A DNA stretch of 64,000 nucleotides from contig JAINUF010000027.1 of NCBI GenBank assembly GCA_029718625.1, positions 2,650,676-2,714,675 of the forward strand, read 5' to 3'. The stretch's first letter is position 1, and every line of letters begins with the position of its first letter. Positions 11,308 to 24,702 of this stretch are shown piece after piece. The notes under the pieces were generated by a model that had not been told where the DNA came from, did not search any database, and worked only from the letters and a program-made list of their open reading frames with translations. Source of the stretch: Synaphobranchus kaupii. Its lineage: Eukaryota; Chordata; Actinopteri; Anguilliformes; Synaphobranchidae. Both the position numbers and the translations under genes were made by a program.

Positions 11308-11833
11308 GATGCCTCAAACCAAATAATTTTGTCAGATACATTACTTCTCCAATTTACAAGCTATGCTTTTTGCAATTTTCCTTTTGTATATTTTAGAGGA
11401 TTTATTCTTCGAAATAAACACAATAAAATGTTAATAGTTTCTGTAACATGTGAACAAGACACCTCAAACCAAGTTGCCTGTTGTCAGAGACAGGATACCT
11501 CAAATCTACAACTGATTATTTTTCAAATTTTGCCTTTGTATATTTTAAAGGAATTTTTCTTCAAAATAAATACACTAAAATGTCAATAGTTTCTGTGTCA
11601 TGTGACCAAGATACCTCACAGCAAATTGACTGTTGTCAGAGAGAGTATAGCTCAAATTTCCCTATTATGAATATATATTTTTTATTTTTCTTCAAAATTA
11701 AAGCACTAAAATTTCAATAGCTTCTGTGACATATGATGAAGACGCATGCCTCAAACCAATTTCAGTGTTGTCAAAGACATTATAGCTCAAATATACAGTT
11801 GATTAATTTTTAAATTTTCCATTTGTAAATTTT
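10637..11833 (+). repeat. 1197 bp tandem duplication, copy 2
   Basis: Second copy of the dimer plus C-D-E unit. Matching to copy 1 stops before about 11,866, where this B has a one-base deletion (ATGCAAAATTTC). Confidence 0.78.
11308..11743 (+). repeat. C-D-E trimer 3 (left type)
   Basis: C 11308-11457, D 11458-11609, E 11610-11743. It carries the ordinary GATACCTCACAG E start, so the trimer-2 change post-dates the 1197 bp duplication or was lost. Entered from B, followed by B. Confidence 0.92.
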
Positions 11834-14327
11834 GAATGAATTTTTCTTCAAATTTAAAATGCAAAATTTCAATAGCTTCTGTGACATGTGACTAAGATGC
11901 CTCAAACCAACTGTAATGTTGTCAGATGCATTCTCCAATTTACAAGCAATGCTTTTTCCAATTTTCCTTTTGTAAATTTTAAATAGATTTTTATTCAAAA
12001 TAAAAGCACTAAAATTTCAATAGCTTCTGTGACATATGATGAAGACACATGCCTCAAACCAATTTTAGTGTTGTCAAAGTCATTATAGCAAAAATATACA
12101 GTTGATTAATTTTTAAATTTTCCATTTGTAAATTTTGAATGAATTTTTTTTCAAATTTAAAATGCAAACATTTCAATAGTTTCTGTGACATGTGACTAAG
12201 ATGCCTCAAACCAACTGTAATGTTGTCAGATACATTCTCCAATTTACAAGCAATGCTTTTTCCAATTTTCCTTTTGTAAATTTTAAATAGATTTTTATTC
12301 AAAATAAAAGCACTAAAATTTCAATAGCTTCTGTGACATATGATAAAGACGCATGCCTCAAACCAATTTCAGTGTTGTCAAAGACATTATAGCTCAAATA
12401 TACAGTTGATAAATTTTTTAATTTTCCATTTGTAAATTTTGAATGAATTTTTCTTCAAATTTAAAATGCAAACCTTTCAATAGCTTCTGTGACATGTGAC
12501 TAAGATGCCTCAAACCAACTGTAATGTTGTCAGATACATTCTCCAATTTACAAGCAATGCTTTTTCCAATTTTCCTTTTGTAAATTTTAAATAGATTTTT
12601 ATTCAAAATAAAAGCACTAAAATGTCAATAGCTTCTGTGACATATGATGACGACGCATGCCTCAAACCAATTTTAGTGTTGTCAAAGATGTTATAGCTCA
12701 AATACACAGTTGATTAATTTTTAAATTTTCCATTTGTAAATTTTGAATGAATTTTTTTTCAAATTTAAAATGCAAACATTTCAATAGTTTCTGTGACATG
12801 TGACTAAGATGCCTCAAACCAACTGTAATGTTGTCAGATACATTCTCCAATTTACAAGCAATGCTTTTTCCAATTTTCCTTTTGTAAATTTTAAATAGAT
12901 TTTTATTCAAAATAAAAGCACTAAAATTTCAATAGCTTCTGTGACATATGATAAAGACGCATGCCTCAAACCAATTTCAGTGTTGTCAAAGACATTATAG
13001 CTCAAATATACAGTTGATAAATTTTTTAATTTTCCATTTGTAAATTTTGAATGAATTTTTCTTCAAATTTAAAATGCAAACCTTTCAATAGCTTCTGTGA
13101 CATGTGACTAAGATGCCTCAAACCAACTGTAATGTTGTCAGATACATTCTCCAATTTACAAGCAATGCTTTTTCCAATTTTCCTTTTGTAAATTTTAAAT
13201 AGATTTTTATTCAAAATAAAAGCACTAAAATGTCAATAGCTTCTGTGACATATGATGACGACGCATGCCTCAAACCAATTTTAGTGTTGTCAAAGATGTT
13301 ATAGCTCAAATACACAGTTGATTAATTTTTAAATTTTCCATTTGTAAATTTTGAATGAATTTTTCTTCAAATTTAAAATGCAAACATTTCAATAGCTTCT
13401 GTGACATGTGACTAAGATGCCTCAAACCAACTGTAATGTTGTCAGATACATTCTCCAATTTAGAAGCAATGCTTTTTCCAATTTTCCTTTTGTAAATTTT
13501 AAATAGATTTTTATTCAAAATAAAAGCACTAAAATTTCAATAGCTTCTGTGAAATATGATGAAGACGCATGCCTCAAACCAATTTCAGTGTTGTCAAAGA
13601 CATTATAGCTCAAATATACAGTTGATTAATTTTTTAATTTTCCATTTGTAAATTTTGAATGAATTTTTTTTCAAATTTAAAATGCAAACATTTCAATAGT
13701 TTCTGTGACATGTGACTAAGATGCCTCAAACCAACTGTAATGTTGTCAGATACATTCTCCAATTTACAAGCAATGCTTTTTCCAATTTTCCTTTTGTAAA
13801 TTTTAAATAGATTTTTATTCAAAATAAAAGCACTAAAATTTCAATAGCTTCTGTGACATATGATGAAGACGCATGCCTCAAACCAATTTCAGTGTTGTCA
13901 AAGACATTATAGCTCAAATATACAGTTGATAAATTTTTTAATTTTCCATTTGTAAATTTTGAATGAATTTTTCTTCAAATTTAAAATGCAAACCTTTCAA
14001 TAGCTTCTGTGACATGTGACTAAGATGCCTCAAACCAACTGTAATGTTGTCAGATACATTCTCCAATTTACAAGCAATGCTTTTTCCAATTTTCCTTTTG
14101 TAAATTTTAAATAGATTTTTATTCAAAATAAAAGCACTAAAATTTCAATAGCTTCTGTGATATATGATGAAGACGCACGCCTCAAACCAATTTTAGTGTT
14201 GTCAAAGACATTATAGCTCAAATATACAGTTGATTAATTTTTAAATTTTCCATTTGTAAATTTTGAATGAATTTTTCTTCAAATTTAAAATGCAAACATT
14301 TCAATAGCTTCTGTGACATGTGACTAA
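11744..14327 (+). repeat. B plus eight A-B dimers
   Basis: 2584 bp = 153 + 8 x 304 minus one base (ATGCAAAATTTC near 11,866). One B has TAGCAAAAATATAC near 12,088 where others read TAGCTCAAATATAC. From about 12.4 kb the three-dimer marker order (GCAAACCTTTC unit, TTTAGAAGC unit, TTTTTTTTCAAATT unit) is seen. The last six dimers recur 3933 bp downstream. Confidence 0.91.
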
Positions 14328-14763
14328 GATGCCTCAAACCAAATAATTTTGTCAGATACATTACTTCTCCAATTTACAAGCTATGCTTTTTGCAATTTTC
14401 CTTTTGTATATTTTAGAGGATTTATTCTTCGAAATAAACACAATAAAATGTTAATAGTTTCTGTAACATGTGAACAAGACACCTCAAACCAAGTTGCCTG
14501 TTGTCAGAGACAGGATACCTCAAATCTACAACTGATTATTTTTCAAATTTTGCCTTTGTATATTTTAAAGGAATTTTTCTTCAAAATAAATACACTAAAA
14601 TGTCAATAGTTTCTGTGTCATGTGACCAAGATACCTCACAGCAAATTGACTGTTGTCAGAGAGAGTATAGCTCAAATTTCCCTATTATGAATATATATTT
14701 TTTATTTTTCTTCAAAATTAAAGCACTAAAATTTCAATAGCTTCTGTGACATATGATGAAGAC
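14328..14763 (+). repeat. C-D-E trimer 4 (left type)
   Basis: C 14328-14477, D 14478-14629, E 14630-14763. No private differences from trimer 1 noticed. Entered from B after a dimer with the TGATATATGATG tail and GCACGCC B start; the same entry context is found at 18,261. Confidence 0.92.
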
Positions 14764-17700
14764 GCATGCCTCAAACCAATTTCAGTGTTGTCAAAGACAT
14801 TATAGCTCAAATATACAGTTGATTAATTTTTAAATTTTCCATTTGTAAATTTTGAATGAATTTTTCTTCAAATTTAAAATGCAAACATTTCAATAGCTTC
14901 TGTGACATGTGACTAAGATCCCTCAAACCAACTGTAATGTTGTCAGATGCATTCTCCAATTTACAAGCAATGCTTTTTCCAATTTTCCTTTTGTAAATTT
15001 TAAATAGATTTTTATTCAAAATAAAAGCACTAAAATTTCAATAGCTTCTGTGACATATGATGAAGACACATGCCTCAAACCAATTTTAGTGTTGTCAAAG
15101 TCATTATAGCTCAAATATACAGTTGATTAATTTTTAAATTTTCCATTTGTAAATTTTGAATGAATTTTTTTTCAAATTTAAAATGCAAACATTTCAATAG
15201 TTTCTGTGACATGTGACTAAGATGCCTCAAACCAACTGTAATGTTGTCAGATACATTCTCCAATTTACAAGCAATGCTTTTTCCAATTTTCCTTTTGTAA
15301 ATTTTAAATAGATTTTTATTCAAAATAAAAGCACTAAAATTTCAATAGCTTCTGTGACATATGATAAAGACGCATGCCTCAAACCAATTTCAGTGTTGTC
15401 AAAGACATTATAGCTCAAATATACAGTTGATAAATTTTTTAATTTTCCATTTGTAAATTTTGAATGAATTTTTCTTCAAATTTAAAATGCAAACCTTTCA
15501 ATAGCTTCTGTGACATGTGACTAAGATGCCTCAAACCAACTGTAATGTTGTCAGATACATTCTCCAATTTACAAGCAATGCTTTTTCCAATTTTCCTTTT
15601 GTAAATTTTAAATAGATTTTTATTCAAAATAAAAGCACTAAAATGTCAATAGCTTCTGTGACATATGATGACGACGCATGCCTCAAACCAATTTTAGTGT
15701 TGTCAAAGATGTTATAGCTCAAATACACAGTTGATTAATTTTTAAATTTTCCATTTGTAAATTTTGAATGAATTTTTCTTCAAATTTAAAATGCAAACAT
15801 TTCAATAGCTTCTGTGACATGTGACTAAGATGCCTCAAACCAACTGTAATGTTGTCAGATGCATTCTCCAATTTACAAGCAATGCTTTTTCCAATTTTCC
15901 TTTTGTAAATTTTAAATAGATTTTTATTCAAAATAAAAGCACTAAAATTTCAATAGCTTCTGTGACATATGATGAAGACACATGCCTCAAACCAATTTTA
16001 GTGTTGTCAAAGTCATTATAGCTCAAATATACAGTTGATTAATTTTTAAATTTTCCATTTGTAAATTTTGAATGAATTTTTTTTCAAATTTAAAATGCAA
16101 ACATTTCAATAGTTTCTGTGACATGTGACTAAGATGCCTCAAACCAACTGTAATGTTGTCAGATACATTCTCCAATTTACAAGCAATGCTTTTTCCAATT
16201 TTCCTTTTGTAAATTTTAAATAGATTTTTATTCAAAATAAAAGCACTAAAATTTCAATAGCTTCTGTGACATATGATAAAGACGCATGCCTCAAACCAAT
16301 TTCAGTGTTGTCAAAGACATTATAGCTCAAATATACAGTTGATAAATTTTTTAATTTTCCATTTGTAAATTTTGAATGAATTTTTCTTCAAATTTAAAAT
16401 GCAAACCTTTCAATAGCTTCTGTGACATGTGACTAAGATGCCTCAAACCAACTGTAATGTTGTCAGATACATTCTCCAATTTACAAGCAATGCTTTTTCC
16501 AATTTTCCTTTTGTAAATTTTAAATAGATTTTTATTCAAAATAAAAGCACTAAAATGTCAATAGCTTCTGTGACATATGATGACGACGCATGCCTCAAAC
16601 CAATTTTAGTGTTGTCAAAGATGTTATAGCTCAAATACACAGTTGATTAATTTTTAAATTTTCCATTTGTAAATTTTGAATGAATTTTTTTTCAAATTTA
16701 AAATGCAAACATTTCAATAGTTTCTGTGACATGTGACTAAGATGCCTCAAACCAACTGTAATGTTGTCAGATACATTCTCCAATTTACAAGCAATGCTTT
16801 TTCCAATTTTCCTTTTGTAAATTTTAAATAGATTTTTATTCAAAATAAAAGCACTAAAATTTCAATAGCTTCTGTGACATATGATAAAGACGCATGCCTC
16901 AAACCAATTTCAGTGTTGTCAAAGACATTATAGCTCAAATATACAGTTGATAAATTTTTTAATTTTCCATTTGTAAATTTTGAATGAATTTTTCTTCAAA
17001 TTTAAAATGCAAACCTTTCAATAGCTTCTGTGACATGTGACTAAGATGCCTCAAACCAACTGTAATGTTGTCAGATACATTCTCCAATTTACAAGCAATG
17101 CTTTTTCCAATTTTCCTTTTGTAAATTTTAAATAGATTTTTATTCAAAATAAAAGCACTAAAATGTCAATAGCTTCTGTGACATATGATGACGACGCATG
17201 CCTCAAACCAATTTTAGTGTTGTCAAAGATGTTATAGCTCAAATACACAGTTGATTAATTTTTAAATTTTCCATTTGTAAATTTTGAATGAATTTTTCTT
17301 CAAATTTAAAATGCAAACATTTCAATAGCTTCTGTGACATGTGACTAAGATGCCTCAAACCAACTGTAATGTTGTCAGATACATTCTCCAATTTAGAAGC
17401 AATGCTTTTTCCAATTTTCCTTTTGTAAATTTTAAATAGATTTTTATTCAAAATAAAAGCACTAAAATTTCAATAGCTTCTGTGAAATATGATGAAGACG
17501 CATGCCTCAAACCAATTTCAGTGTTGTCAAAGACATTATAGCTCAAATATACAGTTGATTAATTTTTTAATTTTCCATTTGTAAATTTTGAATGAATTTT
17601 TTTTCAAATTTAAAATGCAAACATTTCAATAGTTTCTGTGACATGTGACTAAGATGCCTCAAACCAACTGTAATGTTGTCAGATACATTCTCCAATTTAC

Positions 17701-18260
17701 AAGCAATGCTTTTTCCAATTTTCCTTTTGTAAATTTTAAATAGATTTTTATTCAAAATAAAAGCACTAAAATTTCAATAGCTTCTGTGACATATGATGAA
17801 GACGCATGCCTCAAACCAATTTCAGTGTTGTCAAAGACATTATAGCTCAAATATACAGTTGATAAATTTTTTAATTTTCCATTTGTAAATTTTGAATGAA
17901 TTTTTCTTCAAATTTAAAATGCAAACCTTTCAATAGCTTCTGTGACATGTGACTAAGATGCCTCAAACCAACTGTAATGTTGTCAGATACATTCTCCAAT
18001 TTACAAGCAATGCTTTTTCCAATTTTCCTTTTGTAAATTTTAAATAGATTTTTATTCAAAATAAAAGCACTAAAATTTCAATAGCTTCTGTGATATATGA
18101 TGAAGACGCACGCCTCAAACCAATTTTAGTGTTGTCAAAGACATTATAGCTCAAATATACAGTTGATTAATTTTTAAATTTTCCATTTGTAAATTTTGAA
18201 TGAATTTTTCTTCAAATTTAAAATGCAAACATTTCAATAGCTTCTGTGACATGTGACTAA
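14764..18260 (+). repeat. B plus eleven A-B dimers
   Basis: 3497 bp = 153 + 11 x 304 exactly. The second, third and fourth dimers repeat at +912 bp (15.1-16.0 versus 16.0-16.9 kb); the GACACATGCC B allele near 15,067 and 15,978 marks them. The stretch 16.6-18.3 kb repeats 12.7-14.3 kb at offset 3933. Confidence 0.92.
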
Positions 18261-18696
18261 GATGCCTCAAACCAAATAATTTTGTCAGATACATTACTTC
18301 TCCAATTTACAAGCTATGCTTTTTGCAATTTTCCTTTTGTATATTTTAGAGGATTTATTCTTCGAAATAAACACAATAAAATGTTAATAGTTTCTGTAAC
18401 ATGTGAACAAGACACCTCAAACCAAGTTGCCTGTTGTCAGAGACAGGATACCTCAAATCTACAACTGATTATTTTTCAAATTTTGCCTTTGTATATTTTA
18501 AAGGAATTTTTCTTCAAAATAAATACACTAAAATGTCAATAGTTTCTGTGTCATGTGACCAAGATACCTCACAGCAAATTGACTGTTGTCAGAGAGAGTA
18601 TAGCTCAAATTTCCCTATTATGAATATATATTTTTTATTTTTCTTCAAAATTAAAGCACTAAAATTTCAATAGCTTCTGTGACATATGATGAAGAC
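18261..18696 (+). repeat. C-D-E trimer 5 (left type)
   Basis: C 18261-18410, D 18411-18562, E 18563-18696. Left-type alleles throughout (GTGAACAA, CCTATTATG, AATTAAAGCAC). With its flanks it matches 11,308 at offset 6953, including the ATGCAAAATTTC deletion in the next B. Confidence 0.92.
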
Positions 18697-20672
18697 GCAT
18701 GCCTCAAACCAATTTCAGTGTTGTCAAAGACATTATAGCTCAAATATACAGTTGATTAATTTTTAAATTTTCCATTTGTAAATTTTGAATGAATTTTTCT
18801 TCAAATTTAAAATGCAAAATTTCAATAGCTTCTGTGACATGTGACTAAGATGCCTCAAACCAACTGTAATGTTGTCAGATGCATTCTCCAATTTACAAGC
18901 AATGCTTTTTCCAATTTTCCTTTTGTAAATTTTAAATAGATTTTTATTCAAAATAAAAGCACTAAAATTTCAATAGCTTCTGTGACATATGATGAAGACA
19001 CATGCCTCAAACCAATTTTAGTGTTGTCAAAGTCATTATAGCTCAAATATACAGTTGATTAATTTTTAAATTTTCCATTTGTAAATTTTGAATGAATTTT
19101 TTTTCAAATTTAAAATGCAAACATTTCAATAGTTTCTGTGACATGTGACTAAGATGCCTCAAACCAACTGTAATGTTGTCAGATACATTCTCCAATTTAC
19201 AAGCAATGCTTTTTCCAATTTTCCTTTTGTAAATTTTAAATAGATTTTTATTCAAAATAAAAGCACTAAAATTTCAATAGCTTCTGTGACATATGATAAA
19301 GACGCATGCCTCAAACCAATTTCAGTGTTGTCAAAGACATTATAGCTCAAATATACAGTTGATAAATTTTTTAATTTTCCATTTGTAAATTTTGAATGAA
19401 TTTTTCTTCAAATTTAAAATGCAAACCTTTCAATAGCTTCTGTGACATGTGACTAAGATGCCTCAAACCAACTGTAATGTTGTCAGATACATTCTCCAAT
19501 TTACAAGCAATGCTTTTTCCAATTTTCCTTTTGTAAATTTTAAATAGATTTTTATTCAAAATAAAAGCACTAAAATGTCAATAGCTTCTGTGACATATGA
19601 TGACGACGCATGCCTCAAACCAATTTTAGTGTTGTCAAAGATGTTATAGCTCAAATACACAGTTGATTAATTTTTAAATTTTCCATTTGTAAATTTTGAA
19701 TGAATTTTTCTTCAAATTTAAAATGCAAACATTTCAATAGCTTCTGTGACATGTGACTAAGATGCCTCAAACCAACTGTAATGTTGTCAGATACATTCTC
19801 CAATTTAGAAGCAATGCTTTTTCCAATTTTCCTTTTGTAAATTTTAAATAGATTTTTATTCAAAATAAAAGCACTAAAATTTCAATAGCTTCTGTGAAAT
19901 ATGATGAAGACGCATGCCTCAAACCAATTTCAGTGTTGTCAAAGACATTATAGCTCAAATATACAGTTGATTAATTTTTTAATTTTCCATTTGTAAATTT
20001 TGAATGAATTTTTTTTCAAATTTAAAATGCAAACATTTCAATAGTTTCTGTGACATGTGACTAAGATGCCTCAAACCAACTGTAATGTTGTCAGATACAT
20101 TCTCCAATTTACAAGCAATGCTTTTTCCAATTTTCCTTTTGTAAATTTTAAATAGATTTTTATTCAAAATAAAAGCACTAAAATTTCAATAGCTTCTGTG
20201 ACATATGATGAAGACGCATGCCTCAAACCAATTTCAGTGTTGTCAAAGACATTATAGCTCAAATATACAGTTGATAAATTTTTTAATTTTCCATTTGTAA
20301 ATTTTGAATGAATTTTTCTTCAAATTTAAAATGCAAACCTTTCAATAGCTTCTGTGACATGTGACTAAGATGCCTCAAACCAACTGTAATGTTGTCAGAT
20401 ACATTCTCCAATTTACAAGCAATGCTTTTTCCAATTTTCCTTTTGTAAATTTTAAATAGATTTTTATTCAAAATAAAAGCACTAAAATTTCAATAGCTTC
20501 TGTGATATATGATGAAGACGCACGCCTCAAACCAATTTTAGTGTTGTCAAAGACATTATAGCTCAAATATACAGTTGATTAATTTTTTAATTTTCCATTT
20601 GTAAATTTTGAATGAATTTTTCTTCAAATTTAAAATGCAAACATTTCAATAGCTTCTGTGACATGTGACTAA
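18697..20672 (+). repeat. B plus six A-B dimers
   Basis: 1976 bp = 153 + 6 x 304 minus one base (deletion in the first B near 18,815). It carries one full cycle of the 912 bp marker order. The final B has TTAATTTTTTAATTTTCC where earlier entries to C have TTAATTTTTAAATTTTCC. Confidence 0.91.
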
Positions 20673-22290
20673 GATGCCTCAAACCAAATAATTTTGTCAG
20701 ATACATTACTTCTCCAATTTGCAAGCTATGCTTTTTGCAATTTTCCTTTTGTATATTTTAGAGGATTTATTCTTCGAAATAAACACAATAAAATGTTAAT
20801 AGTTTCTGTAACATGTGAACAAGACACCTCAAACCAAGTTGCCTGTTGTCAGAGACAGGATACCTCAAATCTACAACTGATTATTTTTCAAATTTTGCCT
20901 TTGTATATTTTAAAGGAATTTTTCTTCAAAATAAAAGCACTAAAATTTCAATAGCTTCTGTGACATATGACCAAGATACCTCACAGCAAATTGACTGTTG
21001 TCAGAGAGAGTATAGCTCAAATTTCCCTCTTATGAATATATATTTTTTATTTTTCTTCAAAATTAAACTACTAAAATTTCAATAGCTTCTGTGACATATG
21101 ATGAAGACGCACGACTCAAAATAATTTTAGTGTTGTCAAAGACGTTATAGCTCAAATATACAGTTGATTAATTTTTAAATTTTCCATTTGTAAATTTTGA
21201 ATGAATTTTTCTTCAAATTTAAAATGCAAACATTTCAATAGCTTCTGTGACATGTGACTAAGATGCCGCAAACCAACTGTAATGTTGTCAGATGCATTCT
21301 CCAATTTAAAGCAATGCTTTTTCCAATTTTCCTTTTGTAAATTTAAAATAGATTTTTATTCAAAATAAAAGCACTAAAATTTCAATAGCTTCTGTGACAT
21401 ATGATGAAGACGCATGCCTCAAACCAATTTTAGTGTTGTCAAAGTCATTATAGCTCAAATATACAGTTAATTAATTTTTAAAATTTCCGTTTGTAAATTT
21501 TAAATGAATTTTTCTTCAAATTTAAAATGTAAACATTTCAATAGCTTCTGTGACATGTGACTAAGATGCCTCAAACCAACTGTAATGTTGTCAGATGCAT
21601 TCTCCAATTTACAAGCAATGCTTTTTCCAATTTTCCTTTTGTAAATTTTAAATAGATTTTTATTCAAAATAAAAGCACTAAAATTTTAATAGCTTCTGTG
21701 ACATATGATGAAGACGCATGCCTCAAACCAATTTTAGTGTTGTCAAAGATGTTATAGCTCAAATACACAGTTGATTAATTTTTTAATTTTCCATTTGTAA
21801 ATTTTGAATGAATTTTTCTTCAAATTTAAAATGCAAACATTTCAATAGCTTCTGTGACATGTGACTAAGATGCCTCAAACCAACTGTAATGTTGTCAGAT
21901 GCATTCTCCAATTTACAAGCAATGCTTTTTCCAATTTTCCTTTTGTAAATTTTAAATAGATTTTTATTCAAAATAAAAACACTAAAATTTCAATAGCTTC
22001 TGTGACATATGATGAAGACGCTTGCCTCAAACCAATTTTAGTGTTGTCAAAGTCATTATAGCTCAAATATACAATTGATTCATTTTTAAATTTTCCGTTT
22101 GTAAATTTTAAATGAATTTTTCTTCAAATTTAAAATGCAAACATTTCAATAGCTTCTGTGACATGTCACTAAGATGCCTCAAACCAACTGTAATGTTGTC
22201 AGATGCATTCTCCAATTTACAAGCAATTCTTTTTCCAATTTTCCTTTTGTAAATTTTAAATAGATTTTTATTCAAAATAAAAGCACTAAA
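19880..22290 (+). repeat. 2412 bp higher-order unit, copy 1
   Basis: Tandem with copy 2 at offset 2412. It includes the altered trimer at 20,673, the one-base-deleted A unit near 21,307 (TTTAAAGCAATG), a B starting GCACGACTC, and the TGTGACATGTCAC variant. The join is marked by TTCTGTGAAATATG near 19,894 and 22,306. Confidence 0.82.
20673..21108 (+). repeat. C-D-E trimer 6, D tail replaced by A-type tail
   Basis: C 20673-20822, D 20823-20974, E 20975-21108. C has TTGCAAGCTATG instead of TTACAAGCTATG. D's last ~50 bases read AAAAGCACTAAAATTTC and CTTCTGTGACATATGAC, which are A-unit sequence, whereas other D units read AATACACTAAAATGTC and TTTCTGTGTCATGTGAC. This looks like a short conversion tract. 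E has CCTCTTATG and AATTAAACTAC, the alleles of the right domain. Entered from B. Confidence 0.92.
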
Positions 22291-23084
22291 ATTTCAATAG
22301 CTTCTGTGAAATATGATGAAGACGCATGCCTCAAACCAATTTCAGTGTTGTCAAAGACATTATAGCTCAAATATACAGTTGATTAATTTTTTAATTTTCC
22401 ATTTGTAAATTTTGAATGAATTTTTTTTCAAATTTAAAATGCAAACATTTCAATAGTTTCTGTGACATGTGACTAAGATGCCTCAAACCAACTGTAATGT
22501 TGTCAGATACATTCTCCAATTTACAAGCAATGCTTTTTCCAATTTTCCTTTTGTAAATTTTAAATAGATTTTTATTCAAAATAAAAGCACTAAAATTTCA
22601 ATAGCTTCTGTGACATATGATGAAGACGCATGCCTCAAACCAATTTCAGTGTTGTCAAAGACATTATAGCTCAAATATACAGTTGATAAATTTTTTAATT
22701 TTCCATTTGTAAATTTTGAATGAATTTTTCTTCAAATTTAAAATGCAAACCTTTCAATAGCTTCTGTGACATGTGACTAAGATGCCTCAAACCAACTGTA
22801 ATGTTGTCAGATACATTCTCCAATTTACAAGCAATGCTTTTTCCAATTTTCCTTTTGTAAATTTTAAATAGATTTTTATTCAAAATAAAAGCACTAAAAT
22901 TTCAATAGCTTCTGTGATATATGATGAAGACGCACGCCTCAAACCAATTTTAGTGTTGTCAAAGACATTATAGCTCAAATATACAGTTGATTAATTTTTT
23001 AATTTTCCATTTGTAAATTTTGAATGAATTTTTCTTCAAATTTAAAATGCAAACATTTCAATAGCTTCTGTGACATGTGACTAA
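21109..23084 (+). repeat. B plus six A-B dimers
   Basis: 1976 bp = 153 + 6 x 304 minus one base (TTTAAAGCAATG near 21,307). The first B is the divergent GCACGACTCAAAATAATTT type. Unusual alleles include GCTTGCC near 22,020, CAATTGATTC near 22,073, and the palindrome TGACATGTCA at 22,159-22,168. Confidence 0.91.
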
Positions 23085-24702
23085 GATGCCTCAAACCAAA
23101 TAATTTTGTCAGATACATTACTTCTCCAATTTGCAAGCTATGCTTTTTGCAATTTTCCTTTTGTATATTTTAGAGGATTTATTCTTCGAAATAAACACAA
23201 TAAAATGTTAATAGTTTCTGTAACATGTGAACAAGACACCTCAAACCAAGTTGCCTGTTGTCAGAGACAGGATACCTCAAATCTACAACTGATTATTTTT
23301 CAAATTTTGCCTTTGTATATTTTAAAGGAATTTTTCTTCAAAATAAAAGCACTAAAATTTCAATAGCTTCTGTGACATATGACCAAGATACCTCACAGCA
23401 AATTGACTGTTGTCAGAGAGAGTATAGCTCAAATTTCCCTCTTATGAATATATATTTTTTATTTTTCTTCAAAATTAAACTACTAAAATTTCAATAGCTT
23501 CTGTGACATATGATGAAGACGCACGACTCAAAATAATTTTAGTGTTGTCAAAGACGTTATAGCTCAAATATACAGTTGATTAATTTTTAAATTTTCCATT
23601 TGTAAATTTTGAATGAATTTTTCTTCAAATTTAAAATGCAAACATTTCAATAGCTTCTGTGACATGTGACTAAGATGCCGCAAACCAACTGTAATGTTGT
23701 CAGATGCATTCTCCAATTTAAAGCAATGCTTTTTCCAATTTTCCTTTTGTAAATTTAAAATAGATTTTTATTCAAAATAAAAGCACTAAAATTTCAATAG
23801 CTTCTGTGACATATGATGAAGACGCATGCCTCAAACCAATTTTAGTGTTGTCAAAGTCATTATAGCTCAAATATACAGTTAATTAATTTTTAAAATTTCC
23901 GTTTGTAAATTTTAAATGAATTTTTCTTCAAATTTAAAATGTAAACATTTCAATAGCTTCTGTGACATGTGACTAAGATGCCTCAAACCAACTGTAATGT
24001 TGTCAGATGCATTCTCCAATTTACAAGCAATGCTTTTTCCAATTTTCCTTTTGTAAATTTTAAATAGATTTTTATTCAAAATAAAAGCACTAAAATTTTA
24101 ATAGCTTCTGTGACATATGATGAAGACGCATGCCTCAAACCAATTTTAGTGTTGTCAAAGATGTTATAGCTCAAATACACAGTTGATTAATTTTTTAATT
24201 TTCCATTTGTAAATTTTGAATGAATTTTTCTTCAAATTTAAAATGCAAACATTTCAATAGCTTCTGTGACATGTGACTAAGATGCCTCAAACCAACTGTA
24301 ATGTTGTCAGATGCATTCTCCAATTTACAAGCAATGCTTTTTCCAATTTTCCTTTTGTAAATTTTAAATAGATTTTTATTCAAAATAAAAACACTAAAAT
24401 TTCAATAGCTTCTGTGACATATGATGAAGACGCTTGCCTCAAACCAATTTTAGTGTTGTCAAAGTCATTATAGCTCAAATATACAATTGATTCATTTTTA
24501 AATTTTCCGTTTGTAAATTTTAAATGAATTTTTCTTCAAATTTAAAATGCAAACATTTCAATAGCTTCTGTGACATGTCACTAAGATGCCTCAAACCAAC
24601 TGTAATGTTGTCAGATGCATTCTCCAATTTACAAGCAATTCTTTTTCCAATTTTCCTTTTGTAAATTTTAAATAGATTTTTATTCAAAATAAAAGCACTA
24701 AA
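22291..24702 (+). repeat. 2412 bp higher-order unit, copy 2
   Basis: Second tandem copy; I noticed no differences from copy 1 across the trimer and following dimers. It ends near 24,708, where copy 1's TTTCAATAGCTTCTGTGAAAT becomes TTTTAATAGCTTCTGTGACAT here. Confidence 0.8.
23085..23520 (+). repeat. C-D-E trimer 7, same converted D tail as trimer 6
   Basis: C 23085-23234, D 23235-23386, E 23387-23520. It shares the TTGCAAGC change and the A-like D tail with trimer 6, so it was copied with it in the 2412 bp duplication. Last trimer entered from a B unit. Confidence 0.92.
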
